From the NCBI GenBank assembly GCA_964502215.1, contig CAZCUN010000012.1, positions 1 through 64,000 on the forward strand: 64,000 nt of DNA. The letters run 5' to 3'. Under the pieces are notes generated by a model, which ran no database searches, was not told the DNA's origin, and saw nothing but the letters and a program-made list of their open reading frames with translations. Source of the DNA: JAALLB01 sp964502215. GTDB lineage: Bacteria; Pseudomonadota; Alphaproteobacteria; Rhizobiales; Rhizobiaceae. This document shows, piece after piece, positions 43,561 through 52,096 of the stretch. Positions within the stretch are counted from its first letter, which is position 1; each line of letters opens with the position of its first letter. Position numbers and translations under genes: made by a program.

Positions 43561-46083
43561 CTATGCTGCTGCTGTAAGTGAGCTATCAGTATTATAGGGC
43601 GTTTGTTTAATCTTAGGCTTCATGGGCAGCGTACAAACAAAGCAAGCACCATTTGGTTTAGCTTCCTCAACACTGACGGTGCCGCTGTGCAATTCAATAA
43701 AGCTTCTGACAATTGAAAGGCCAAGTCCAGTTCCCTTTCTAGCTCCTTCATGCGCACGGGTTTCAAAGCGGTCAAAAATTACTTCCTGCATATCTTTTGA
43801 AATACCGGAGCCTTGATCAATAATTCTAATTTCGTGATTTTCTCCAACGCATTTTGCTTCTACAGAAATGACACCGCCATCTGGTGAAAAGTTCACTGCA
43901 TTTGAAACAAGATTATTAAGCACTTGCTTAAGTCTTGCTGGGTCAGCAGTTATTTGAGCACTATCTTTTGAAATTTTGAGCTTTGTCTTAATACCTTTTT
44001 GGGCGAGCACATTTTCAAAATCAGCAAAAATATCAGTCATTGCCATTTCAAAATTTATTTTATCAAAGTCCAAAGTCATGGAACCAGCATCAATTGAAGC
44101 TAGGTCAAGAATATCATCAACGATTGCTCGTAGTTCTTCTGCGGATGTATTTATATGCGATAGATATTCAGTCTGCTTATCATTCATCTTGCCAATTTCA
44201 GGCGTCGAAAGCATTTCTCCAAAGCCTGCAATATTAGTAAGAGGTGCGCGTAATTCATATGATACGTGTTGAATAAATTTACTTTTCAATAAATCAGAAG
44301 CCTCAAGTGCTTCCGCACGCTCATTTAAAGCTTTTTCAAAATTCACATTTGCAGTGATATCAGAGAGCGTTAGCATTGACTGCCCATCTGGTAATGGCAC
44401 AAGCCTGTATTCATAAGAAGAACCATTTTGTAGTTCTAAGCGACCTTTTAAATCTGAGCGTTTATCATCTAGGCCTGTAATTTTGCCAAGGATTTTTTGA
44501 AGGTCATCAGAGTTTGAAATTGAGTCTGTCCATGCCTCAATAATTTTAACAATGTGCAGACCTTCATCAACCTCTAGCCCAGACGCATTCCATAATGCTT
44601 CAAGGGTTGGGTTAAACAATCTTAGTTTGCCATTAGAGCCAAACACAGCAACAGCTTCTGTTAAATGATCAAGTGTTTCACCTTGTACTTGAATGAGTGA
44701 ATTATAGTTGCTTTCAAGTGCCAAACGTTCTGTAACATTTTCAAAAATCCACGTTGAACCCCCTTCATTTCTTGGGTTCATTACGACGCGAATAGTTTGC
44801 CCATCAAGCAGGTGCCACCATTCTTCTTTCGGTTCGATTGCCTGATAAATATCAAGTTGGCTATCGCGCCATTTTCGCCAATCAGGATGTGCGGGTAAGA
44901 GTTTGCCCTCCCGCATCGCATCTAAAAGTTCGCCATTAGATGGGCTTGTTTCTAAGAAAGCAGCATCTAATTTCCATAATTGCCTAAAGCCGCTATTGTG
45001 AAAAACCAACTTTTGCGAGCGATCAAAAATAGCAACCGCTGTTGCCAGTTGATCCAGCATTCTAGAATGCCCCTCGTTAGTCTCTTTCAACATACGACTG
45101 ATATCGTCTACATCACTTTTATCAAGTGCAATTCCAGCAAAACCTGTTTTTCCTTTGATTGAAAAAACTTCAAGTTTTTTGCGAGTACCAGCAACCGTTG
45201 CTGGCAAAATACCTTGGTAAAGGGGGTTCTCTTCTTGAGTTTTAAGGATTTGTTCGCGCTGTTCTTGATCAAACAAATTCCAATCTTTTCCGATTGCCTG
45301 ATTAGGTTCAGAAAGATCGAGTGCCTTGGCATAAGCCTTGTTTATCCAGGTAAGCTTACCACCGACATTGCGAAGCCAAACAGGCATTGGTAAATTTTCA
45401 AACAGGTTTTCAATAGTACGGTACTGTCCAATAAGCTCATCATGCTCGTTTTTGATTTTTGCATATTCTTCCCGCTCAGAACCGATTTCTCGAATCCGCG
45501 TAAAAGCATATGAGCCAGAAATGCGCCCTTGCGCTTCGAGAATATCACCTTTTTTAGTTTTGATATTAGTATCAAAAGAAACAGCATTAATGCGTAAATC
45601 ATTTAACATAGCTTCGAAAGAAGATGCTGATTCTGCTGTGAGCCAGTGATCAAACGATAAAAAATCGTCACTATTATCGGGCGTGCCATTTGCTTGGGTT
45701 AACTGACCCAGTAATTTAGGTTGGTCGTCTGAACCGTTCCAAACGATAATTGCCTGATCCGTTACATTAACCAGTGCTTCATTACGATCGTTTTCCGCAC
45801 GTAATTTTGATAAACTAATTTTTAAATTCGAGTTTTCGCCAGCTATTCTGTTTCGCTCACGGATCAACCATGATGCAGACATCAATGCGAAACTCATAGC
45901 GCCGCCAAAGATAGCAAGCATTAAAATTTCTGTAGAATGAAAGGATTCTACTAAGCGTTGTTTGAAGGATAATGTTGATTGTGTTTGAGCAGCTGCATGG
46001 CTAAATGCCATAGGCAAGCTCGCCAGTGCTAAGCCTGTTTTTCGCCCAATTTTTTTAACACGTATAGGTTTTATATTACGCAT
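43561..46083 (-). CDS. divL: DivL-type PAS sensor kinase with Tyr phospho-site
   Basis: Cell-cycle regulator that in Caulobacter binds CckA/DivK and controls CtrA. One membrane helix (ILMLAIFGGAMSFALMSASWL) follows a signal-like segment; several PAS domains fill the middle; a HisKA-like domain has VSYELRAPLTN, with Tyr609 (codon 44257-44259) where kinases have His. ATP boxes NNLVSNAVNF, IDQGSGI and KGTGLGLSIV are intact. The ATG at 46083 has AAGGT upstream; the frame extends 67 codons further but lacks family similarity there. Confidence 0.88.
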   Translation of the reverse strand: MRNIKPIRVKKIGRKTGLALASLPMAFSHAAAQTQSTLSFKQRLVESFHSTEILMLAIFGGAMSFALMSASWLIRERNRIAGENSNLKISLSKLRAENDRNEALVNVTDQAIIVWNGSDDQPKLLGQLTQANGTPDNSDDFLSFDHWLTAESASSFEAMLNDLRINAVSFDTNIKTKKGDILEAQGRISGSYAFTRIREIGSEREEYAKIKNEHDELIGQYRTIENLFENLPMPVWLRNVGGKLTWINKAYAKALDLSEPNQAIGKDWNLFDQEQREQILKTQEENPLYQGILPATVAGTRKKLEVFSIKGKTGFAGIALDKSDVDDISRMLKETNEGHSRMLDQLATAVAIFDRSQKLVFHNSGFRQLWKLDAAFLETSPSNGELLDAMREGKLLPAHPDWRKWRDSQLDIYQAIEPKEEWWHLLDGQTIRVVMNPRNEGGSTWIFENVTERLALESNYNSLIQVQGETLDHLTEAVAVFGSNGKLRLFNPTLEALWNASGLEVDEGLHIVKIIEAWTDSISNSDDLQKILGKITGLDDKRSDLKGRLELQNGSSYEYRLVPLPDGQSMLTLSDITANVNFEKALNERAEALEASDLLKSKFIQHVSYELRAPLTNIAGFGEMLSTPEIGKMNDKQTEYLSHINTSAEELRAIVDDILDLASIDAGSMTLDFDKINFEMAMTDIFADFENVLAQKGIKTKLKISKDSAQITADPARLKQVLNNLVSNAVNFSPDGGVISVEAKCVGENHEIRIIDQGSGISKDMQEVIFDRFETRAHEGARKGTGLGLSIVRSFIELHSGTVSVEEAKPNGACFVCTLPMKPKIKQTPYNTDSSLTAAA

Positions 46084-46257
46084 TAAATTATACCTTGCGG
46101 TAATGTCGGTTTTTGATCCCGGCATGTCCCCGGTCCTCTCGCCGCTCGATTCCCCAGACTGCCCTGCTTTACACTTCCTTTTCAAATCAAGTGATTCGTA
46201 GAAGTTTTTGATTCTTAACACTTTAAACAATTCATGATTCAGCGTGAAGTCTTTTTC

Positions 46258-46293
46258 CAAAAAAAATGCCACCGCATTTATCAATGCGATGGC
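46258..46293 (-). terminator. Intrinsic terminator of ahcY
   Basis: On the minus strand GCCATCGCATT pairs with AATGCGGTGGC (one G-U pair, four-base loop) and runs into eight U. It lies 31 bases after the ahcY stop and separates it from divL, whose promoter must lie in 46084-46257. That stretch also holds a GC-rich patch (46118-46170) with no function I can assign. Confidence 0.92.
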
Positions 46294-46323
46294 TACTATA
46301 TCTTGTAGATATTAAGTTAAGAA

Positions 46324-47718
46324 TTAATATCTATAGTGCTCAGGCTTGAACGGACCTTCAGTTTCAACACCAATGTAGTCCGCCTGATCTTTAGAAAGTT
46401 CGGTCAATTTCACACCAATCTTCTCAAGGTGCAGACGCGCAACTTTTTCATCAAGGTGTTTTGGTAGGATATAAACTTCATTGTTATACTCATCTCCCTT
46501 TGTCCAAAGTTCGATCTGAGCCAGCACTTGGTTCGTAAAGGATGCAGACATCACGAAGGATGGGTGACCCGTTGCATTACCAAGATTTAGAAGGCGTCCT
46601 TGAGAAAGCAGGATCATACGATTGCCATTAGGCATCTCATACATATCTACTTGGTCTTTGATGTTTGTCATTTTCAGGTTTTGCAAGTTTGCAACCTGAA
46701 TTTCATTATCAAAGTGGCCGATGTTACCCACAATCGCCATATCTTTCATTTCACGCATATGCTCGATACGAATGATGTCTTTATTGCCTGTAGTTGTAAC
46801 AAAGATATCTGCATCTGAAACAGCATCTTCAAGTGTTGTTACTTCAAAACCATCCATTGCAGCTTGAAGCGCACAAATTGGATCGATTTCTGTAACTTTA
46901 ACACGCGCACCAGCACCTTGAAGAGAAGCAGCTGAGCCTTTGCCCACATCACCGTAACCACAAACAACTGCTGTTTTACCAGCCATCATAGTATCTGTTG
47001 CGCGGCGAATGCCATCTACAAGTGATTCTTTACAACCATACTTGTTGTCGAACTTTGATTTCGTAACCGAGTCATTCACGTTAATTGCTGGGAATGGCAG
47101 TTGGCCTGCTTTATGCAGTTCATACAAGCGATGAACGCCTGTTGTTGTTTCTTCAGAAACACCTTGGATCTCATCACGCGTTTTTGTAAACCAGCCTGGG
47201 CTTTCTTTCATACGCTTTTGGATTTGCGCTTTAATTGCTTCTTCTTCTTCTGACTGAGGAACTGGAAGAATATCTTCACCTGCTTCCGCGCGAGCGCCAA
47301 GAAGAACGTAAAGTGTAGCATCACCACCATCATCAAGAATAAGGTTTGCCCCTTCTGGGAACATGAATGACTTATCAAGATAATCCCAATGCTCTTCTAG
47401 GGTTTGGCCTTTGATAGCAAATACTGGGATCTTTGCATCAGCGATTGCCGCAGCTGCATGGTCTTGTGTTGAATAGATGTTACAAGAAGCCCAACGCACA
47501 TCAGCGCCCAGCTCAACAAGTGTTTCAATCAAAACAGCCGTTTGAATGGTCATGTGAAGTGAGCCAACAATGCGCGCGCCTTTTAGAGGCTTTGAAGCCC
47601 CAAATTCTTCACGAAGCGATATTAGGCCTGGCATTTCTGTTTCAGCAATATCAAGCTCTTTACGACCAAAATCAGCAAGAGCAATATCTTTCACTACGTA
47701 GTCTGTGAATTTCGACAT
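46324..47718 (-). CDS. ahcY: AhcY, S-adenosylhomocysteine hydrolase
   Basis: Splits SAH to homocysteine and adenosine, removing the inhibitor of methyltransferases. 464 residues with NAD-bound Rossmann loop VCGYGDVGKGSAASLQGAGARV, SVTKSKFDNKYGCKESL (substrate Lys/Asp), DDGGDATLYVL and the C-terminal KPEHYRY whose Lys/Tyr reach the partner NAD site. The ATG at 47718 has AAGGAAA upstream; an in-frame ATG 75 bases earlier is not supported. A strong palindrome lies 73 bases before the start. Confidence 0.98.
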   Translation of the reverse strand: MSKFTDYVVKDIALADFGRKELDIAETEMPGLISLREEFGASKPLKGARIVGSLHMTIQTAVLIETLVELGADVRWASCNIYSTQDHAAAAIADAKIPVFAIKGQTLEEHWDYLDKSFMFPEGANLILDDGGDATLYVLLGARAEAGEDILPVPQSEEEEAIKAQIQKRMKESPGWFTKTRDEIQGVSEETTTGVHRLYELHKAGQLPFPAINVNDSVTKSKFDNKYGCKESLVDGIRRATDTMMAGKTAVVCGYGDVGKGSAASLQGAGARVKVTEIDPICALQAAMDGFEVTTLEDAVSDADIFVTTTGNKDIIRIEHMREMKDMAIVGNIGHFDNEIQVANLQNLKMTNIKDQVDMYEMPNGNRMILLSQGRLLNLGNATGHPSFVMSASFTNQVLAQIELWTKGDEYNNEVYILPKHLDEKVARLHLEKIGVKLTELSKDQADYIGVETEGPFKPEHYRY

Positions 47719-47790
47719 AGGGTTTCCTTTATGGAATGAGGGTTTGTATTTGGGCTGACTATTATCAGGTAGTTTAAATATCTGCAATAT

Positions 47791-47812
47791 CATATAAAGA
47801 TTTCTTTATATG
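47791..47812. promoter_or_regulatory. 22-bp palindromic operator upstream of ahcY
   Basis: Perfect ten-base arms CATATAAAGA and TCTTTATATG flank two T. The position, 73 bases before ahcY, fits a repressor site. ArsR-family SAH-responsive regulators (SahR type) are known to control ahcY in proteobacteria; linking this site to one is inference. It could also bind a different SAM-cycle regulator. Confidence 0.65.
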
Positions 47813-47866
47813 GCTATTATGCGACTTCTTGTCCATTTATTTTGCATCCTAAAAGGACTGATTGAT

Positions 47867-48145
47867 TTATTCATCTTCATAAAATTTTTCATTTACAAGC
47901 GCACTAAGAGCTTCAAGAGCCTCGCTCGCCTGATTTCCAGTTGCTGCAATATGAATTTGACTACCCTTTGAAGCTGCTAACATCATTAGCCCCATAATTG
48001 ATGTCCCTCCAACGACATGGCCGTCTTTGCTGACACTAATCTTAGCGTCATAACCTTCAGCGCATTGAACAAATTTTGCAGAAGCTCGCGCATGAAGTCC
48101 ACGCATATTCGAGATTTTCAAAATTTTAAAAGGTGTATTTGTCAC
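47867..48145 (-). CDS. HPr, phosphocarrier of the regulatory PTS
   Basis: Small phosphocarrier of the nitrogen-type phosphotransfer chain. Active His is H18 in MRGLHARASAKFV; regulatory Ser is S49 in GGTSIMGLMMLAA, the target of HPr kinase encoded two genes upstream. 92 residues. The chain EI-HPr-EIIA here appears regulatory, because no sugar permease is present. Last gene of chvI-chvG-hprK-EIIA-HPr. Confidence 0.95.
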   Translation of the reverse strand: MTNTPFKILKISNMRGLHARASAKFVQCAEGYDAKISVSKDGHVVGGTSIMGLMMLAASKGSQIHIAATGNQASEALEALSALVNEKFYEDE

Positions 48146-48159
48146 GCTATTTAAAAACC

Positions 48160-48564
48160 TTATTCACTGCCGTTAAGAACCTTACTTGCAACATGAATAT
48201 ATTTACGTCCAGCTTCTTGTGAAAGTTCTGCAACTTCAAGAATTGATTTTGTTTCACGTAAGCCAGCTAATTTCACCAGCATTGGCAAATTTATACCTGC
48301 AATTACCTCAACTTTATCATCCTGCATCATTGAGATTGCAATATTGCTTGGTGTTCCGCCAAACAGGTCTGTCAGGATGATAACGCCTGAACCTGTCTCT
48401 ACTTCTTTAATTGCATTAAAAATTTCCGTACGGCGGTTTTCCATATTATCATCTGCATTGATGTTGATGGTTTCCATGTTTTTTTGCGGACCAACGATAT
48501 GTTCAAGCGCTAATTTAAATTCTTGCGCTAAATTACCATGTGTAACGATCACGATACCAATCAT
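48160..48564 (-). CDS. EIIA-Man-type PTS protein
   Basis: Mannose-family EIIA domain with phospho-His H9 in IVIVTHGNLAQEF and the ILTDLFGGTPSNIAI motif. 134 residues, no IIB or membrane IIC partner, so a regulatory role together with HPr and HPr kinase is likely. The ATG has CAGGAGA upstream. The 68-base gap before it carries an 18-base palindrome. Confidence 0.95.
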   Translation of the reverse strand: MIGIVIVTHGNLAQEFKLALEHIVGPQKNMETININADDNMENRRTEIFNAIKEVETGSGVIILTDLFGGTPSNIAISMMQDDKVEVIAGINLPMLVKLAGLRETKSILEVAELSQEAGRKYIHVASKVLNGSE

Positions 48565-48580
48565 CTAAGGTCTCCTGGAA

Positions 48581-48598
48581 AAGCTTTACGTAAAGCTT
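48581..48598. repeat. 18-bp perfect palindrome between hprK and the EIIA gene
   Basis: AAGCTTTACGTAAAGCTT reads the same on both strands. As RNA it folds to a seven-pair stem with an ACGU loop, 17 bases before the EIIA start. It may be a processing or attenuating hairpin in the operon or a protein-binding site. Confidence 0.6.
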
Positions 48599-48632
48599 GT
48601 TATGCTAACTATCTCTATGTTGAGCTTTTTCA

Positions 48633-49085
48633 TCAAACTTGCAAGCAAGCATTTTCTAAAAGCCACGCGTATATAATACGAACGGAATGCTTTTCATGTC
48701 GGTTTGGCACTTGCACTAAGGGTACTTTGATAGATTGGTGTTCCCAAAACTTTTGATGCGGCATTCGCTCCATTGCTTCATCTTCAATAATTTCAGCAAC
48801 AAGGTTGATCTCGCAATTTTTTTTATACTCATAATTGACAATACCAAAGCCGCGAATTTCGACCATCCCTGCAATTTGTTTTGGTGTAATGGCAATTAAA
48901 TTATCATTCTCTCGTATTAAACTAACTTGATCGTCAGCAACTAGAAAACCATTAGTATTTTCTTGTTTTGCTCGCTCTAAAAGCCCCATCATAAGCGATG
49001 TTTTGCCGCTTCCAGATTGGCCTTTAATTAAAATACCAGTCTGATTAATTTGAAGAGCACATGCATGATGGGTTTTTGTAGTCAT
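48633..49085 (-). CDS. hprK: HprK, short HPr kinase/phosphorylase
   Basis: Phosphorylates or dephosphorylates HPr at its regulatory Ser according to energy state. Only 150 residues, lacking the N-terminal domain of Gram-positive enzymes, which is the alphaproteobacterial form. P-loop KGQSGSGKTSL (residues 21-31), LVADDQVSL and MVEIRGFGIV, the family signature, are present. It lies six bases after chvG. Confidence 0.94.
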   Translation of the reverse strand: MTTKTHHACALQINQTGILIKGQSGSGKTSLMMGLLERAKQENTNGFLVADDQVSLIRENDNLIAITPKQIAGMVEIRGFGIVNYEYKKNCEINLVAEIIEDEAMERMPHQKFWEHQSIKVPLVQVPNRHEKHSVRIIYAWLLENACLQV

Positions 49086-49091
49086 AAAATA

Positions 49092-51098
49092 TTAGGCATC
49101 AGCTTTATTAATTTTGCGCGTATTGGTTTTAGATTTTGTATCTGTGGGCAGTATAACAATGAACCGCGCACCGCTATTGCCATCGCGTCTATTTTCAGCG
49201 TGAATCGTACCGCCATGCGCCTCAATAATTTGCCTGCTTATAGATAAGCCAAGGCCAGAATTTTGCCCAAAACCATCTTGCTCTGCTCGGTCAGTATAAA
49301 AACGTTCAAAGACACGATCAAGATTTTCGGCCTCAATCCCAGGTCCATTATCTTCAATTATCATAATAATATGATTTTTATTACGTGCTAAGCCAATTGA
49401 AACTTTCCCACCTTTTTTGGGAACGAAAGAAGCTGCATTATCAAGTAGATTATTAATCACTTGTCCCAAGCGAATATCATGGCCTGCAACTAAGAAGCTA
49501 TTTTTTCCACTCTTACCTTTATTTATATCTAGGCTGATTTCAATTTTTTTACTCCTACGCACATCACGACCTGCCGAAACAATATTTTCAAGTAAGGTAG
49601 CAATATCGAGTGATTTTGAATCATCACGAGCCAAATCAGCATCAAGTCTTGAGGCATCAGAAATATCTGTAATTAAACGATCTAATCTTTGAACGTCATG
49701 TTGAATAACATCCATTAAACGTTTTTTAGAGTCTTCTGTCTTTGCAAGCGGCAAAGTTTCAACGGCGCTTCTTAAAGACGTCAGAGGATTTTTTAATTCG
49801 TGACTTACATCAGCAGCAAAACTTTCAATTGCTTCTATGCGTTGGTAAAGTGAATTAGTCATTTCGCTAATTGATGCAGAAAGATCGCCAACCTCATCTT
49901 GACGATGCGAGAAGTCAGGAATTTCAACACGAGATTTCACACCACGTTTCACTCGAATTGCGGCTTCTGATAATTTTCGCAATGGCATCGCAACAGTATT
50001 TGCAAGAAGTGCTGAAAGTACCAAAATAACAATTGATGCAACTAAGAATATTCGCAAAATAGCAACACGCTCTTCACGAACAATACGATCAATATCATCC
50101 CCTTCAGTGGATAAAAGCAAAACACCTAATACAGCCCTAAATCTTTGCACTGGAATAGCAACGGAAATGGTTAACTTGCCTGCTTCTGTTTGTCTTACAA
50201 CATGCCTTGGCGCTCCCGTTAAGGCGGATTGAACTTCTTCATACTGCAGACCAGAACCATCAAGCTCTTTATAAATTGGATTACTGTGGCTTTGGAGTAA
50301 TTTATTTAATGTGTCACCAATTGTTTCAACCCAACCAATACGTCGCTGCGCTTCTTCTTGTCCATTAATTGGGGGGAGGTTAAATTGTTTAACCTGTCCA
50401 GCTGCGTATAAATTGCGAGAGTCTAAAATGATTGCCCCGTCAGAATCATAAATACGTGCACGTGTCAGGGTTGGTTTGATTAATTGACGAAGCACAGGCG
50501 CTATCTGCTCTGGATTTATCGGATAAGTAAAATTATCCAAAGGTTCAAGCTTGGGTTGAAGGCTCTCGCCTGCTTTTAGCTCCCATAATTTATCTGGATC
50601 AATTGTAATTGCATCAGGTGTCGCTGTTGCAGAACTTGCAATAGCACTTGCAATAATACGCCCTTGTGTCAGAAGGCTCTCAGTCTTTGCATCAATAAGC
50701 CCCTCACGAAACTGGTTCATATACAAAATAGCACTCAAGAAGATGGTAAGTGCTGTAAGATTTAAAAATAAGATGCGCCGCGTTATGGATGAAAAAAGAT
50801 TTTGCTTAATCGCTTTGAAGCTGCGTGAGATAAAACTCTTTTGTTTAGGTTTTATATAAGCTGCATCTTCGGCATCGCCAAATTGATCATCTTGCAACTG
50901 AAAGGAAGCTTCTTTTAAATTTTCCGATTGCGGGTCATTAGAATTATCAAGTTTATTTGGCGCTAATGAGTTTTTTAGTTTGTTTGGAAGGGTGTTTTTA
51001 GAAGAGCTTTGAACTTGAGACACATCAGGTTTGTGGGCAGTTGGTTGATCACCAACTCCCTCAACTAATCCTTTTTTTATATCAAGCTCTATGCTCAA
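49092..51098 (-). CDS. chvG: ChvG (ExoS) sensor histidine kinase
   Basis: Acid and envelope-stress sensor of rhizobia and Brucella (BvrS). 668 residues: a long charged cytosolic head (1-100), membrane helix (ITRRILFLNLTALTIFLSAILYM), a periplasmic sensor of about 230 residues, a second helix (IFLVASIVILVLSALLANTVAMPL), HAMP, then HisKA VSHELKNPLTSL and ATPase boxes VINNLLDNAASF, EDNGPGI and NSGLGLSIS. The start is TTG at 51098; GAAGGA inside the chvI end serves as ribosome-binding site. Confidence 0.95.
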   Translation of the reverse strand: MSIELDIKKGLVEGVGDQPTAHKPDVSQVQSSSKNTLPNKLKNSLAPNKLDNSNDPQSENLKEASFQLQDDQFGDAEDAAYIKPKQKSFISRSFKAIKQNLFSSITRRILFLNLTALTIFLSAILYMNQFREGLIDAKTESLLTQGRIIASAIASSATATPDAITIDPDKLWELKAGESLQPKLEPLDNFTYPINPEQIAPVLRQLIKPTLTRARIYDSDGAIILDSRNLYAAGQVKQFNLPPINGQEEAQRRIGWVETIGDTLNKLLQSHSNPIYKELDGSGLQYEEVQSALTGAPRHVVRQTEAGKLTISVAIPVQRFRAVLGVLLLSTEGDDIDRIVREERVAILRIFLVASIVILVLSALLANTVAMPLRKLSEAAIRVKRGVKSRVEIPDFSHRQDEVGDLSASISEMTNSLYQRIEAIESFAADVSHELKNPLTSLRSAVETLPLAKTEDSKKRLMDVIQHDVQRLDRLITDISDASRLDADLARDDSKSLDIATLLENIVSAGRDVRRSKKIEISLDINKGKSGKNSFLVAGHDIRLGQVINNLLDNAASFVPKKGGKVSIGLARNKNHIIMIIEDNGPGIEAENLDRVFERFYTDRAEQDGFGQNSGLGLSISRQIIEAHGGTIHAENRRDGNSGARFIVILPTDTKSKTNTRKINKADA

Positions 51099-51103
51099 AT
51101 ATT

Positions 51104-51808
51104 TTATCCTTCACGAAATCTATATCCAACACCATAGAGCGTCTCAATCATATCAAAGTCATCATCTTCAACTTTGAATTTTTTGCGCAGGCGTTTGATA
51201 TGACTGTCTATCGTGCGATCATCAACATAGACCTGATCATCATAAGCCGCATCCATCAACGAGTCACGGCTTTTAACAACACCAGGTCTTTGGGCAAGGG
51301 CATATAAAATTAAAAACTCAGTCACAGTTAATGTCACAGGTTTTCCATTCCAGGTACAAGTATGGCGTTCTTGATCCATAACTAGTAGTCCACGCTCTAA
51401 ACTCTTAGCAGAATTTTCTCCAGACTTAGCGCCTGCCTCTGGTATTGCTGCGACACGTCTTAAGACGGCTTTTACACGCTCAACTAAAAGACGTTGAGAA
51501 AAGGGTTTCTTAATAAAATCATCTGCACCCATTTTTAGGCCAAATAATTCATCAATCTCTTCATCTTTTGAGGTGAGGAATATAACTGGCAGGTCAGAAG
51601 TTTGACGTAATCTACGTAGTAATTCCATCCCATCCATGCGCGGCATTTTAATATCAAAGATAGCCAGATCAGGGCGCTTCATATTAAGACCATCAAGTGC
51701 CGAAGCACCATCTGTATAGGTTTCAACTTTATAACCCTCAGACTCCAATGCAATGGAAACAGACGTCAAAATATTACGATCATCATCGACTAAAGCTATG
51801 GTTGGCAT
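51104..51808 (-). CDS. chvI: ChvI (BvrR) response regulator
   Basis: OmpR-type regulator paired with ChvG; controls surface polysaccharide, membrane and virulence or symbiosis genes. Receiver motifs LVDDDRNI, phospho-acceptor D52 in LAIFDIKMPRMDG, and K in IKKPFSQRLL; winged-helix output with VYVDDRTIDSHIKRLRKKF. The ATG at 51808 fits known ChvI starts; ATGs at 51817 and 51889 are less likely. 234 residues. Divergent from pckA, a reported ChvI target in rhizobia. Confidence 0.95.
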   Translation of the reverse strand: MPTIALVDDDRNILTSVSIALESEGYKVETYTDGASALDGLNMKRPDLAIFDIKMPRMDGMELLRRLRQTSDLPVIFLTSKDEEIDELFGLKMGADDFIKKPFSQRLLVERVKAVLRRVAAIPEAGAKSGENSAKSLERGLLVMDQERHTCTWNGKPVTLTVTEFLILYALAQRPGVVKSRDSLMDAAYDDQVYVDDRTIDSHIKRLRKKFKVEDDDFDMIETLYGVGYRFREG

Positions 51809-52040
51809 TTTTGGCATATCTCCAAATAAACTTAAAAATAAAAAAAGTAGAACTGCATTGGCGCTATAAGTTTGGGCAAATTGTGGCAATCGTTTAGACC
51901 AGATTCACACTAATAGTTAGATAATGGACATTAAAGCGTTGATAAACAAGGTTTAAGCGATATTTCAGGCAAGTTTTTGCCTAGTCTTGATGCATATCTA
52001 AGACCAAGATATAGGTAGCGCAATTTACATTTCCATTGTA

Positions 52041-52080
52041 TGAGATGCCATTCTCATATGTGAGATGGGGTTATTTTTTC
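52041..52080 (+). promoter_or_regulatory. Alternating inverted repeats in the pckA leader
   Basis: TGAGA at 52041-52045, TCTCA at 52052-52056 and TGAGA at 52061-52065 allow two exclusive hairpins, the latter followed by GGGGTTATTTTTT. The whole 288-base chvI-pckA gap otherwise holds only the divergent promoters, which I cannot place exactly. Confidence 0.4.
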
Positions 52081-52096
52081 TAAAAAGGCAATTACA

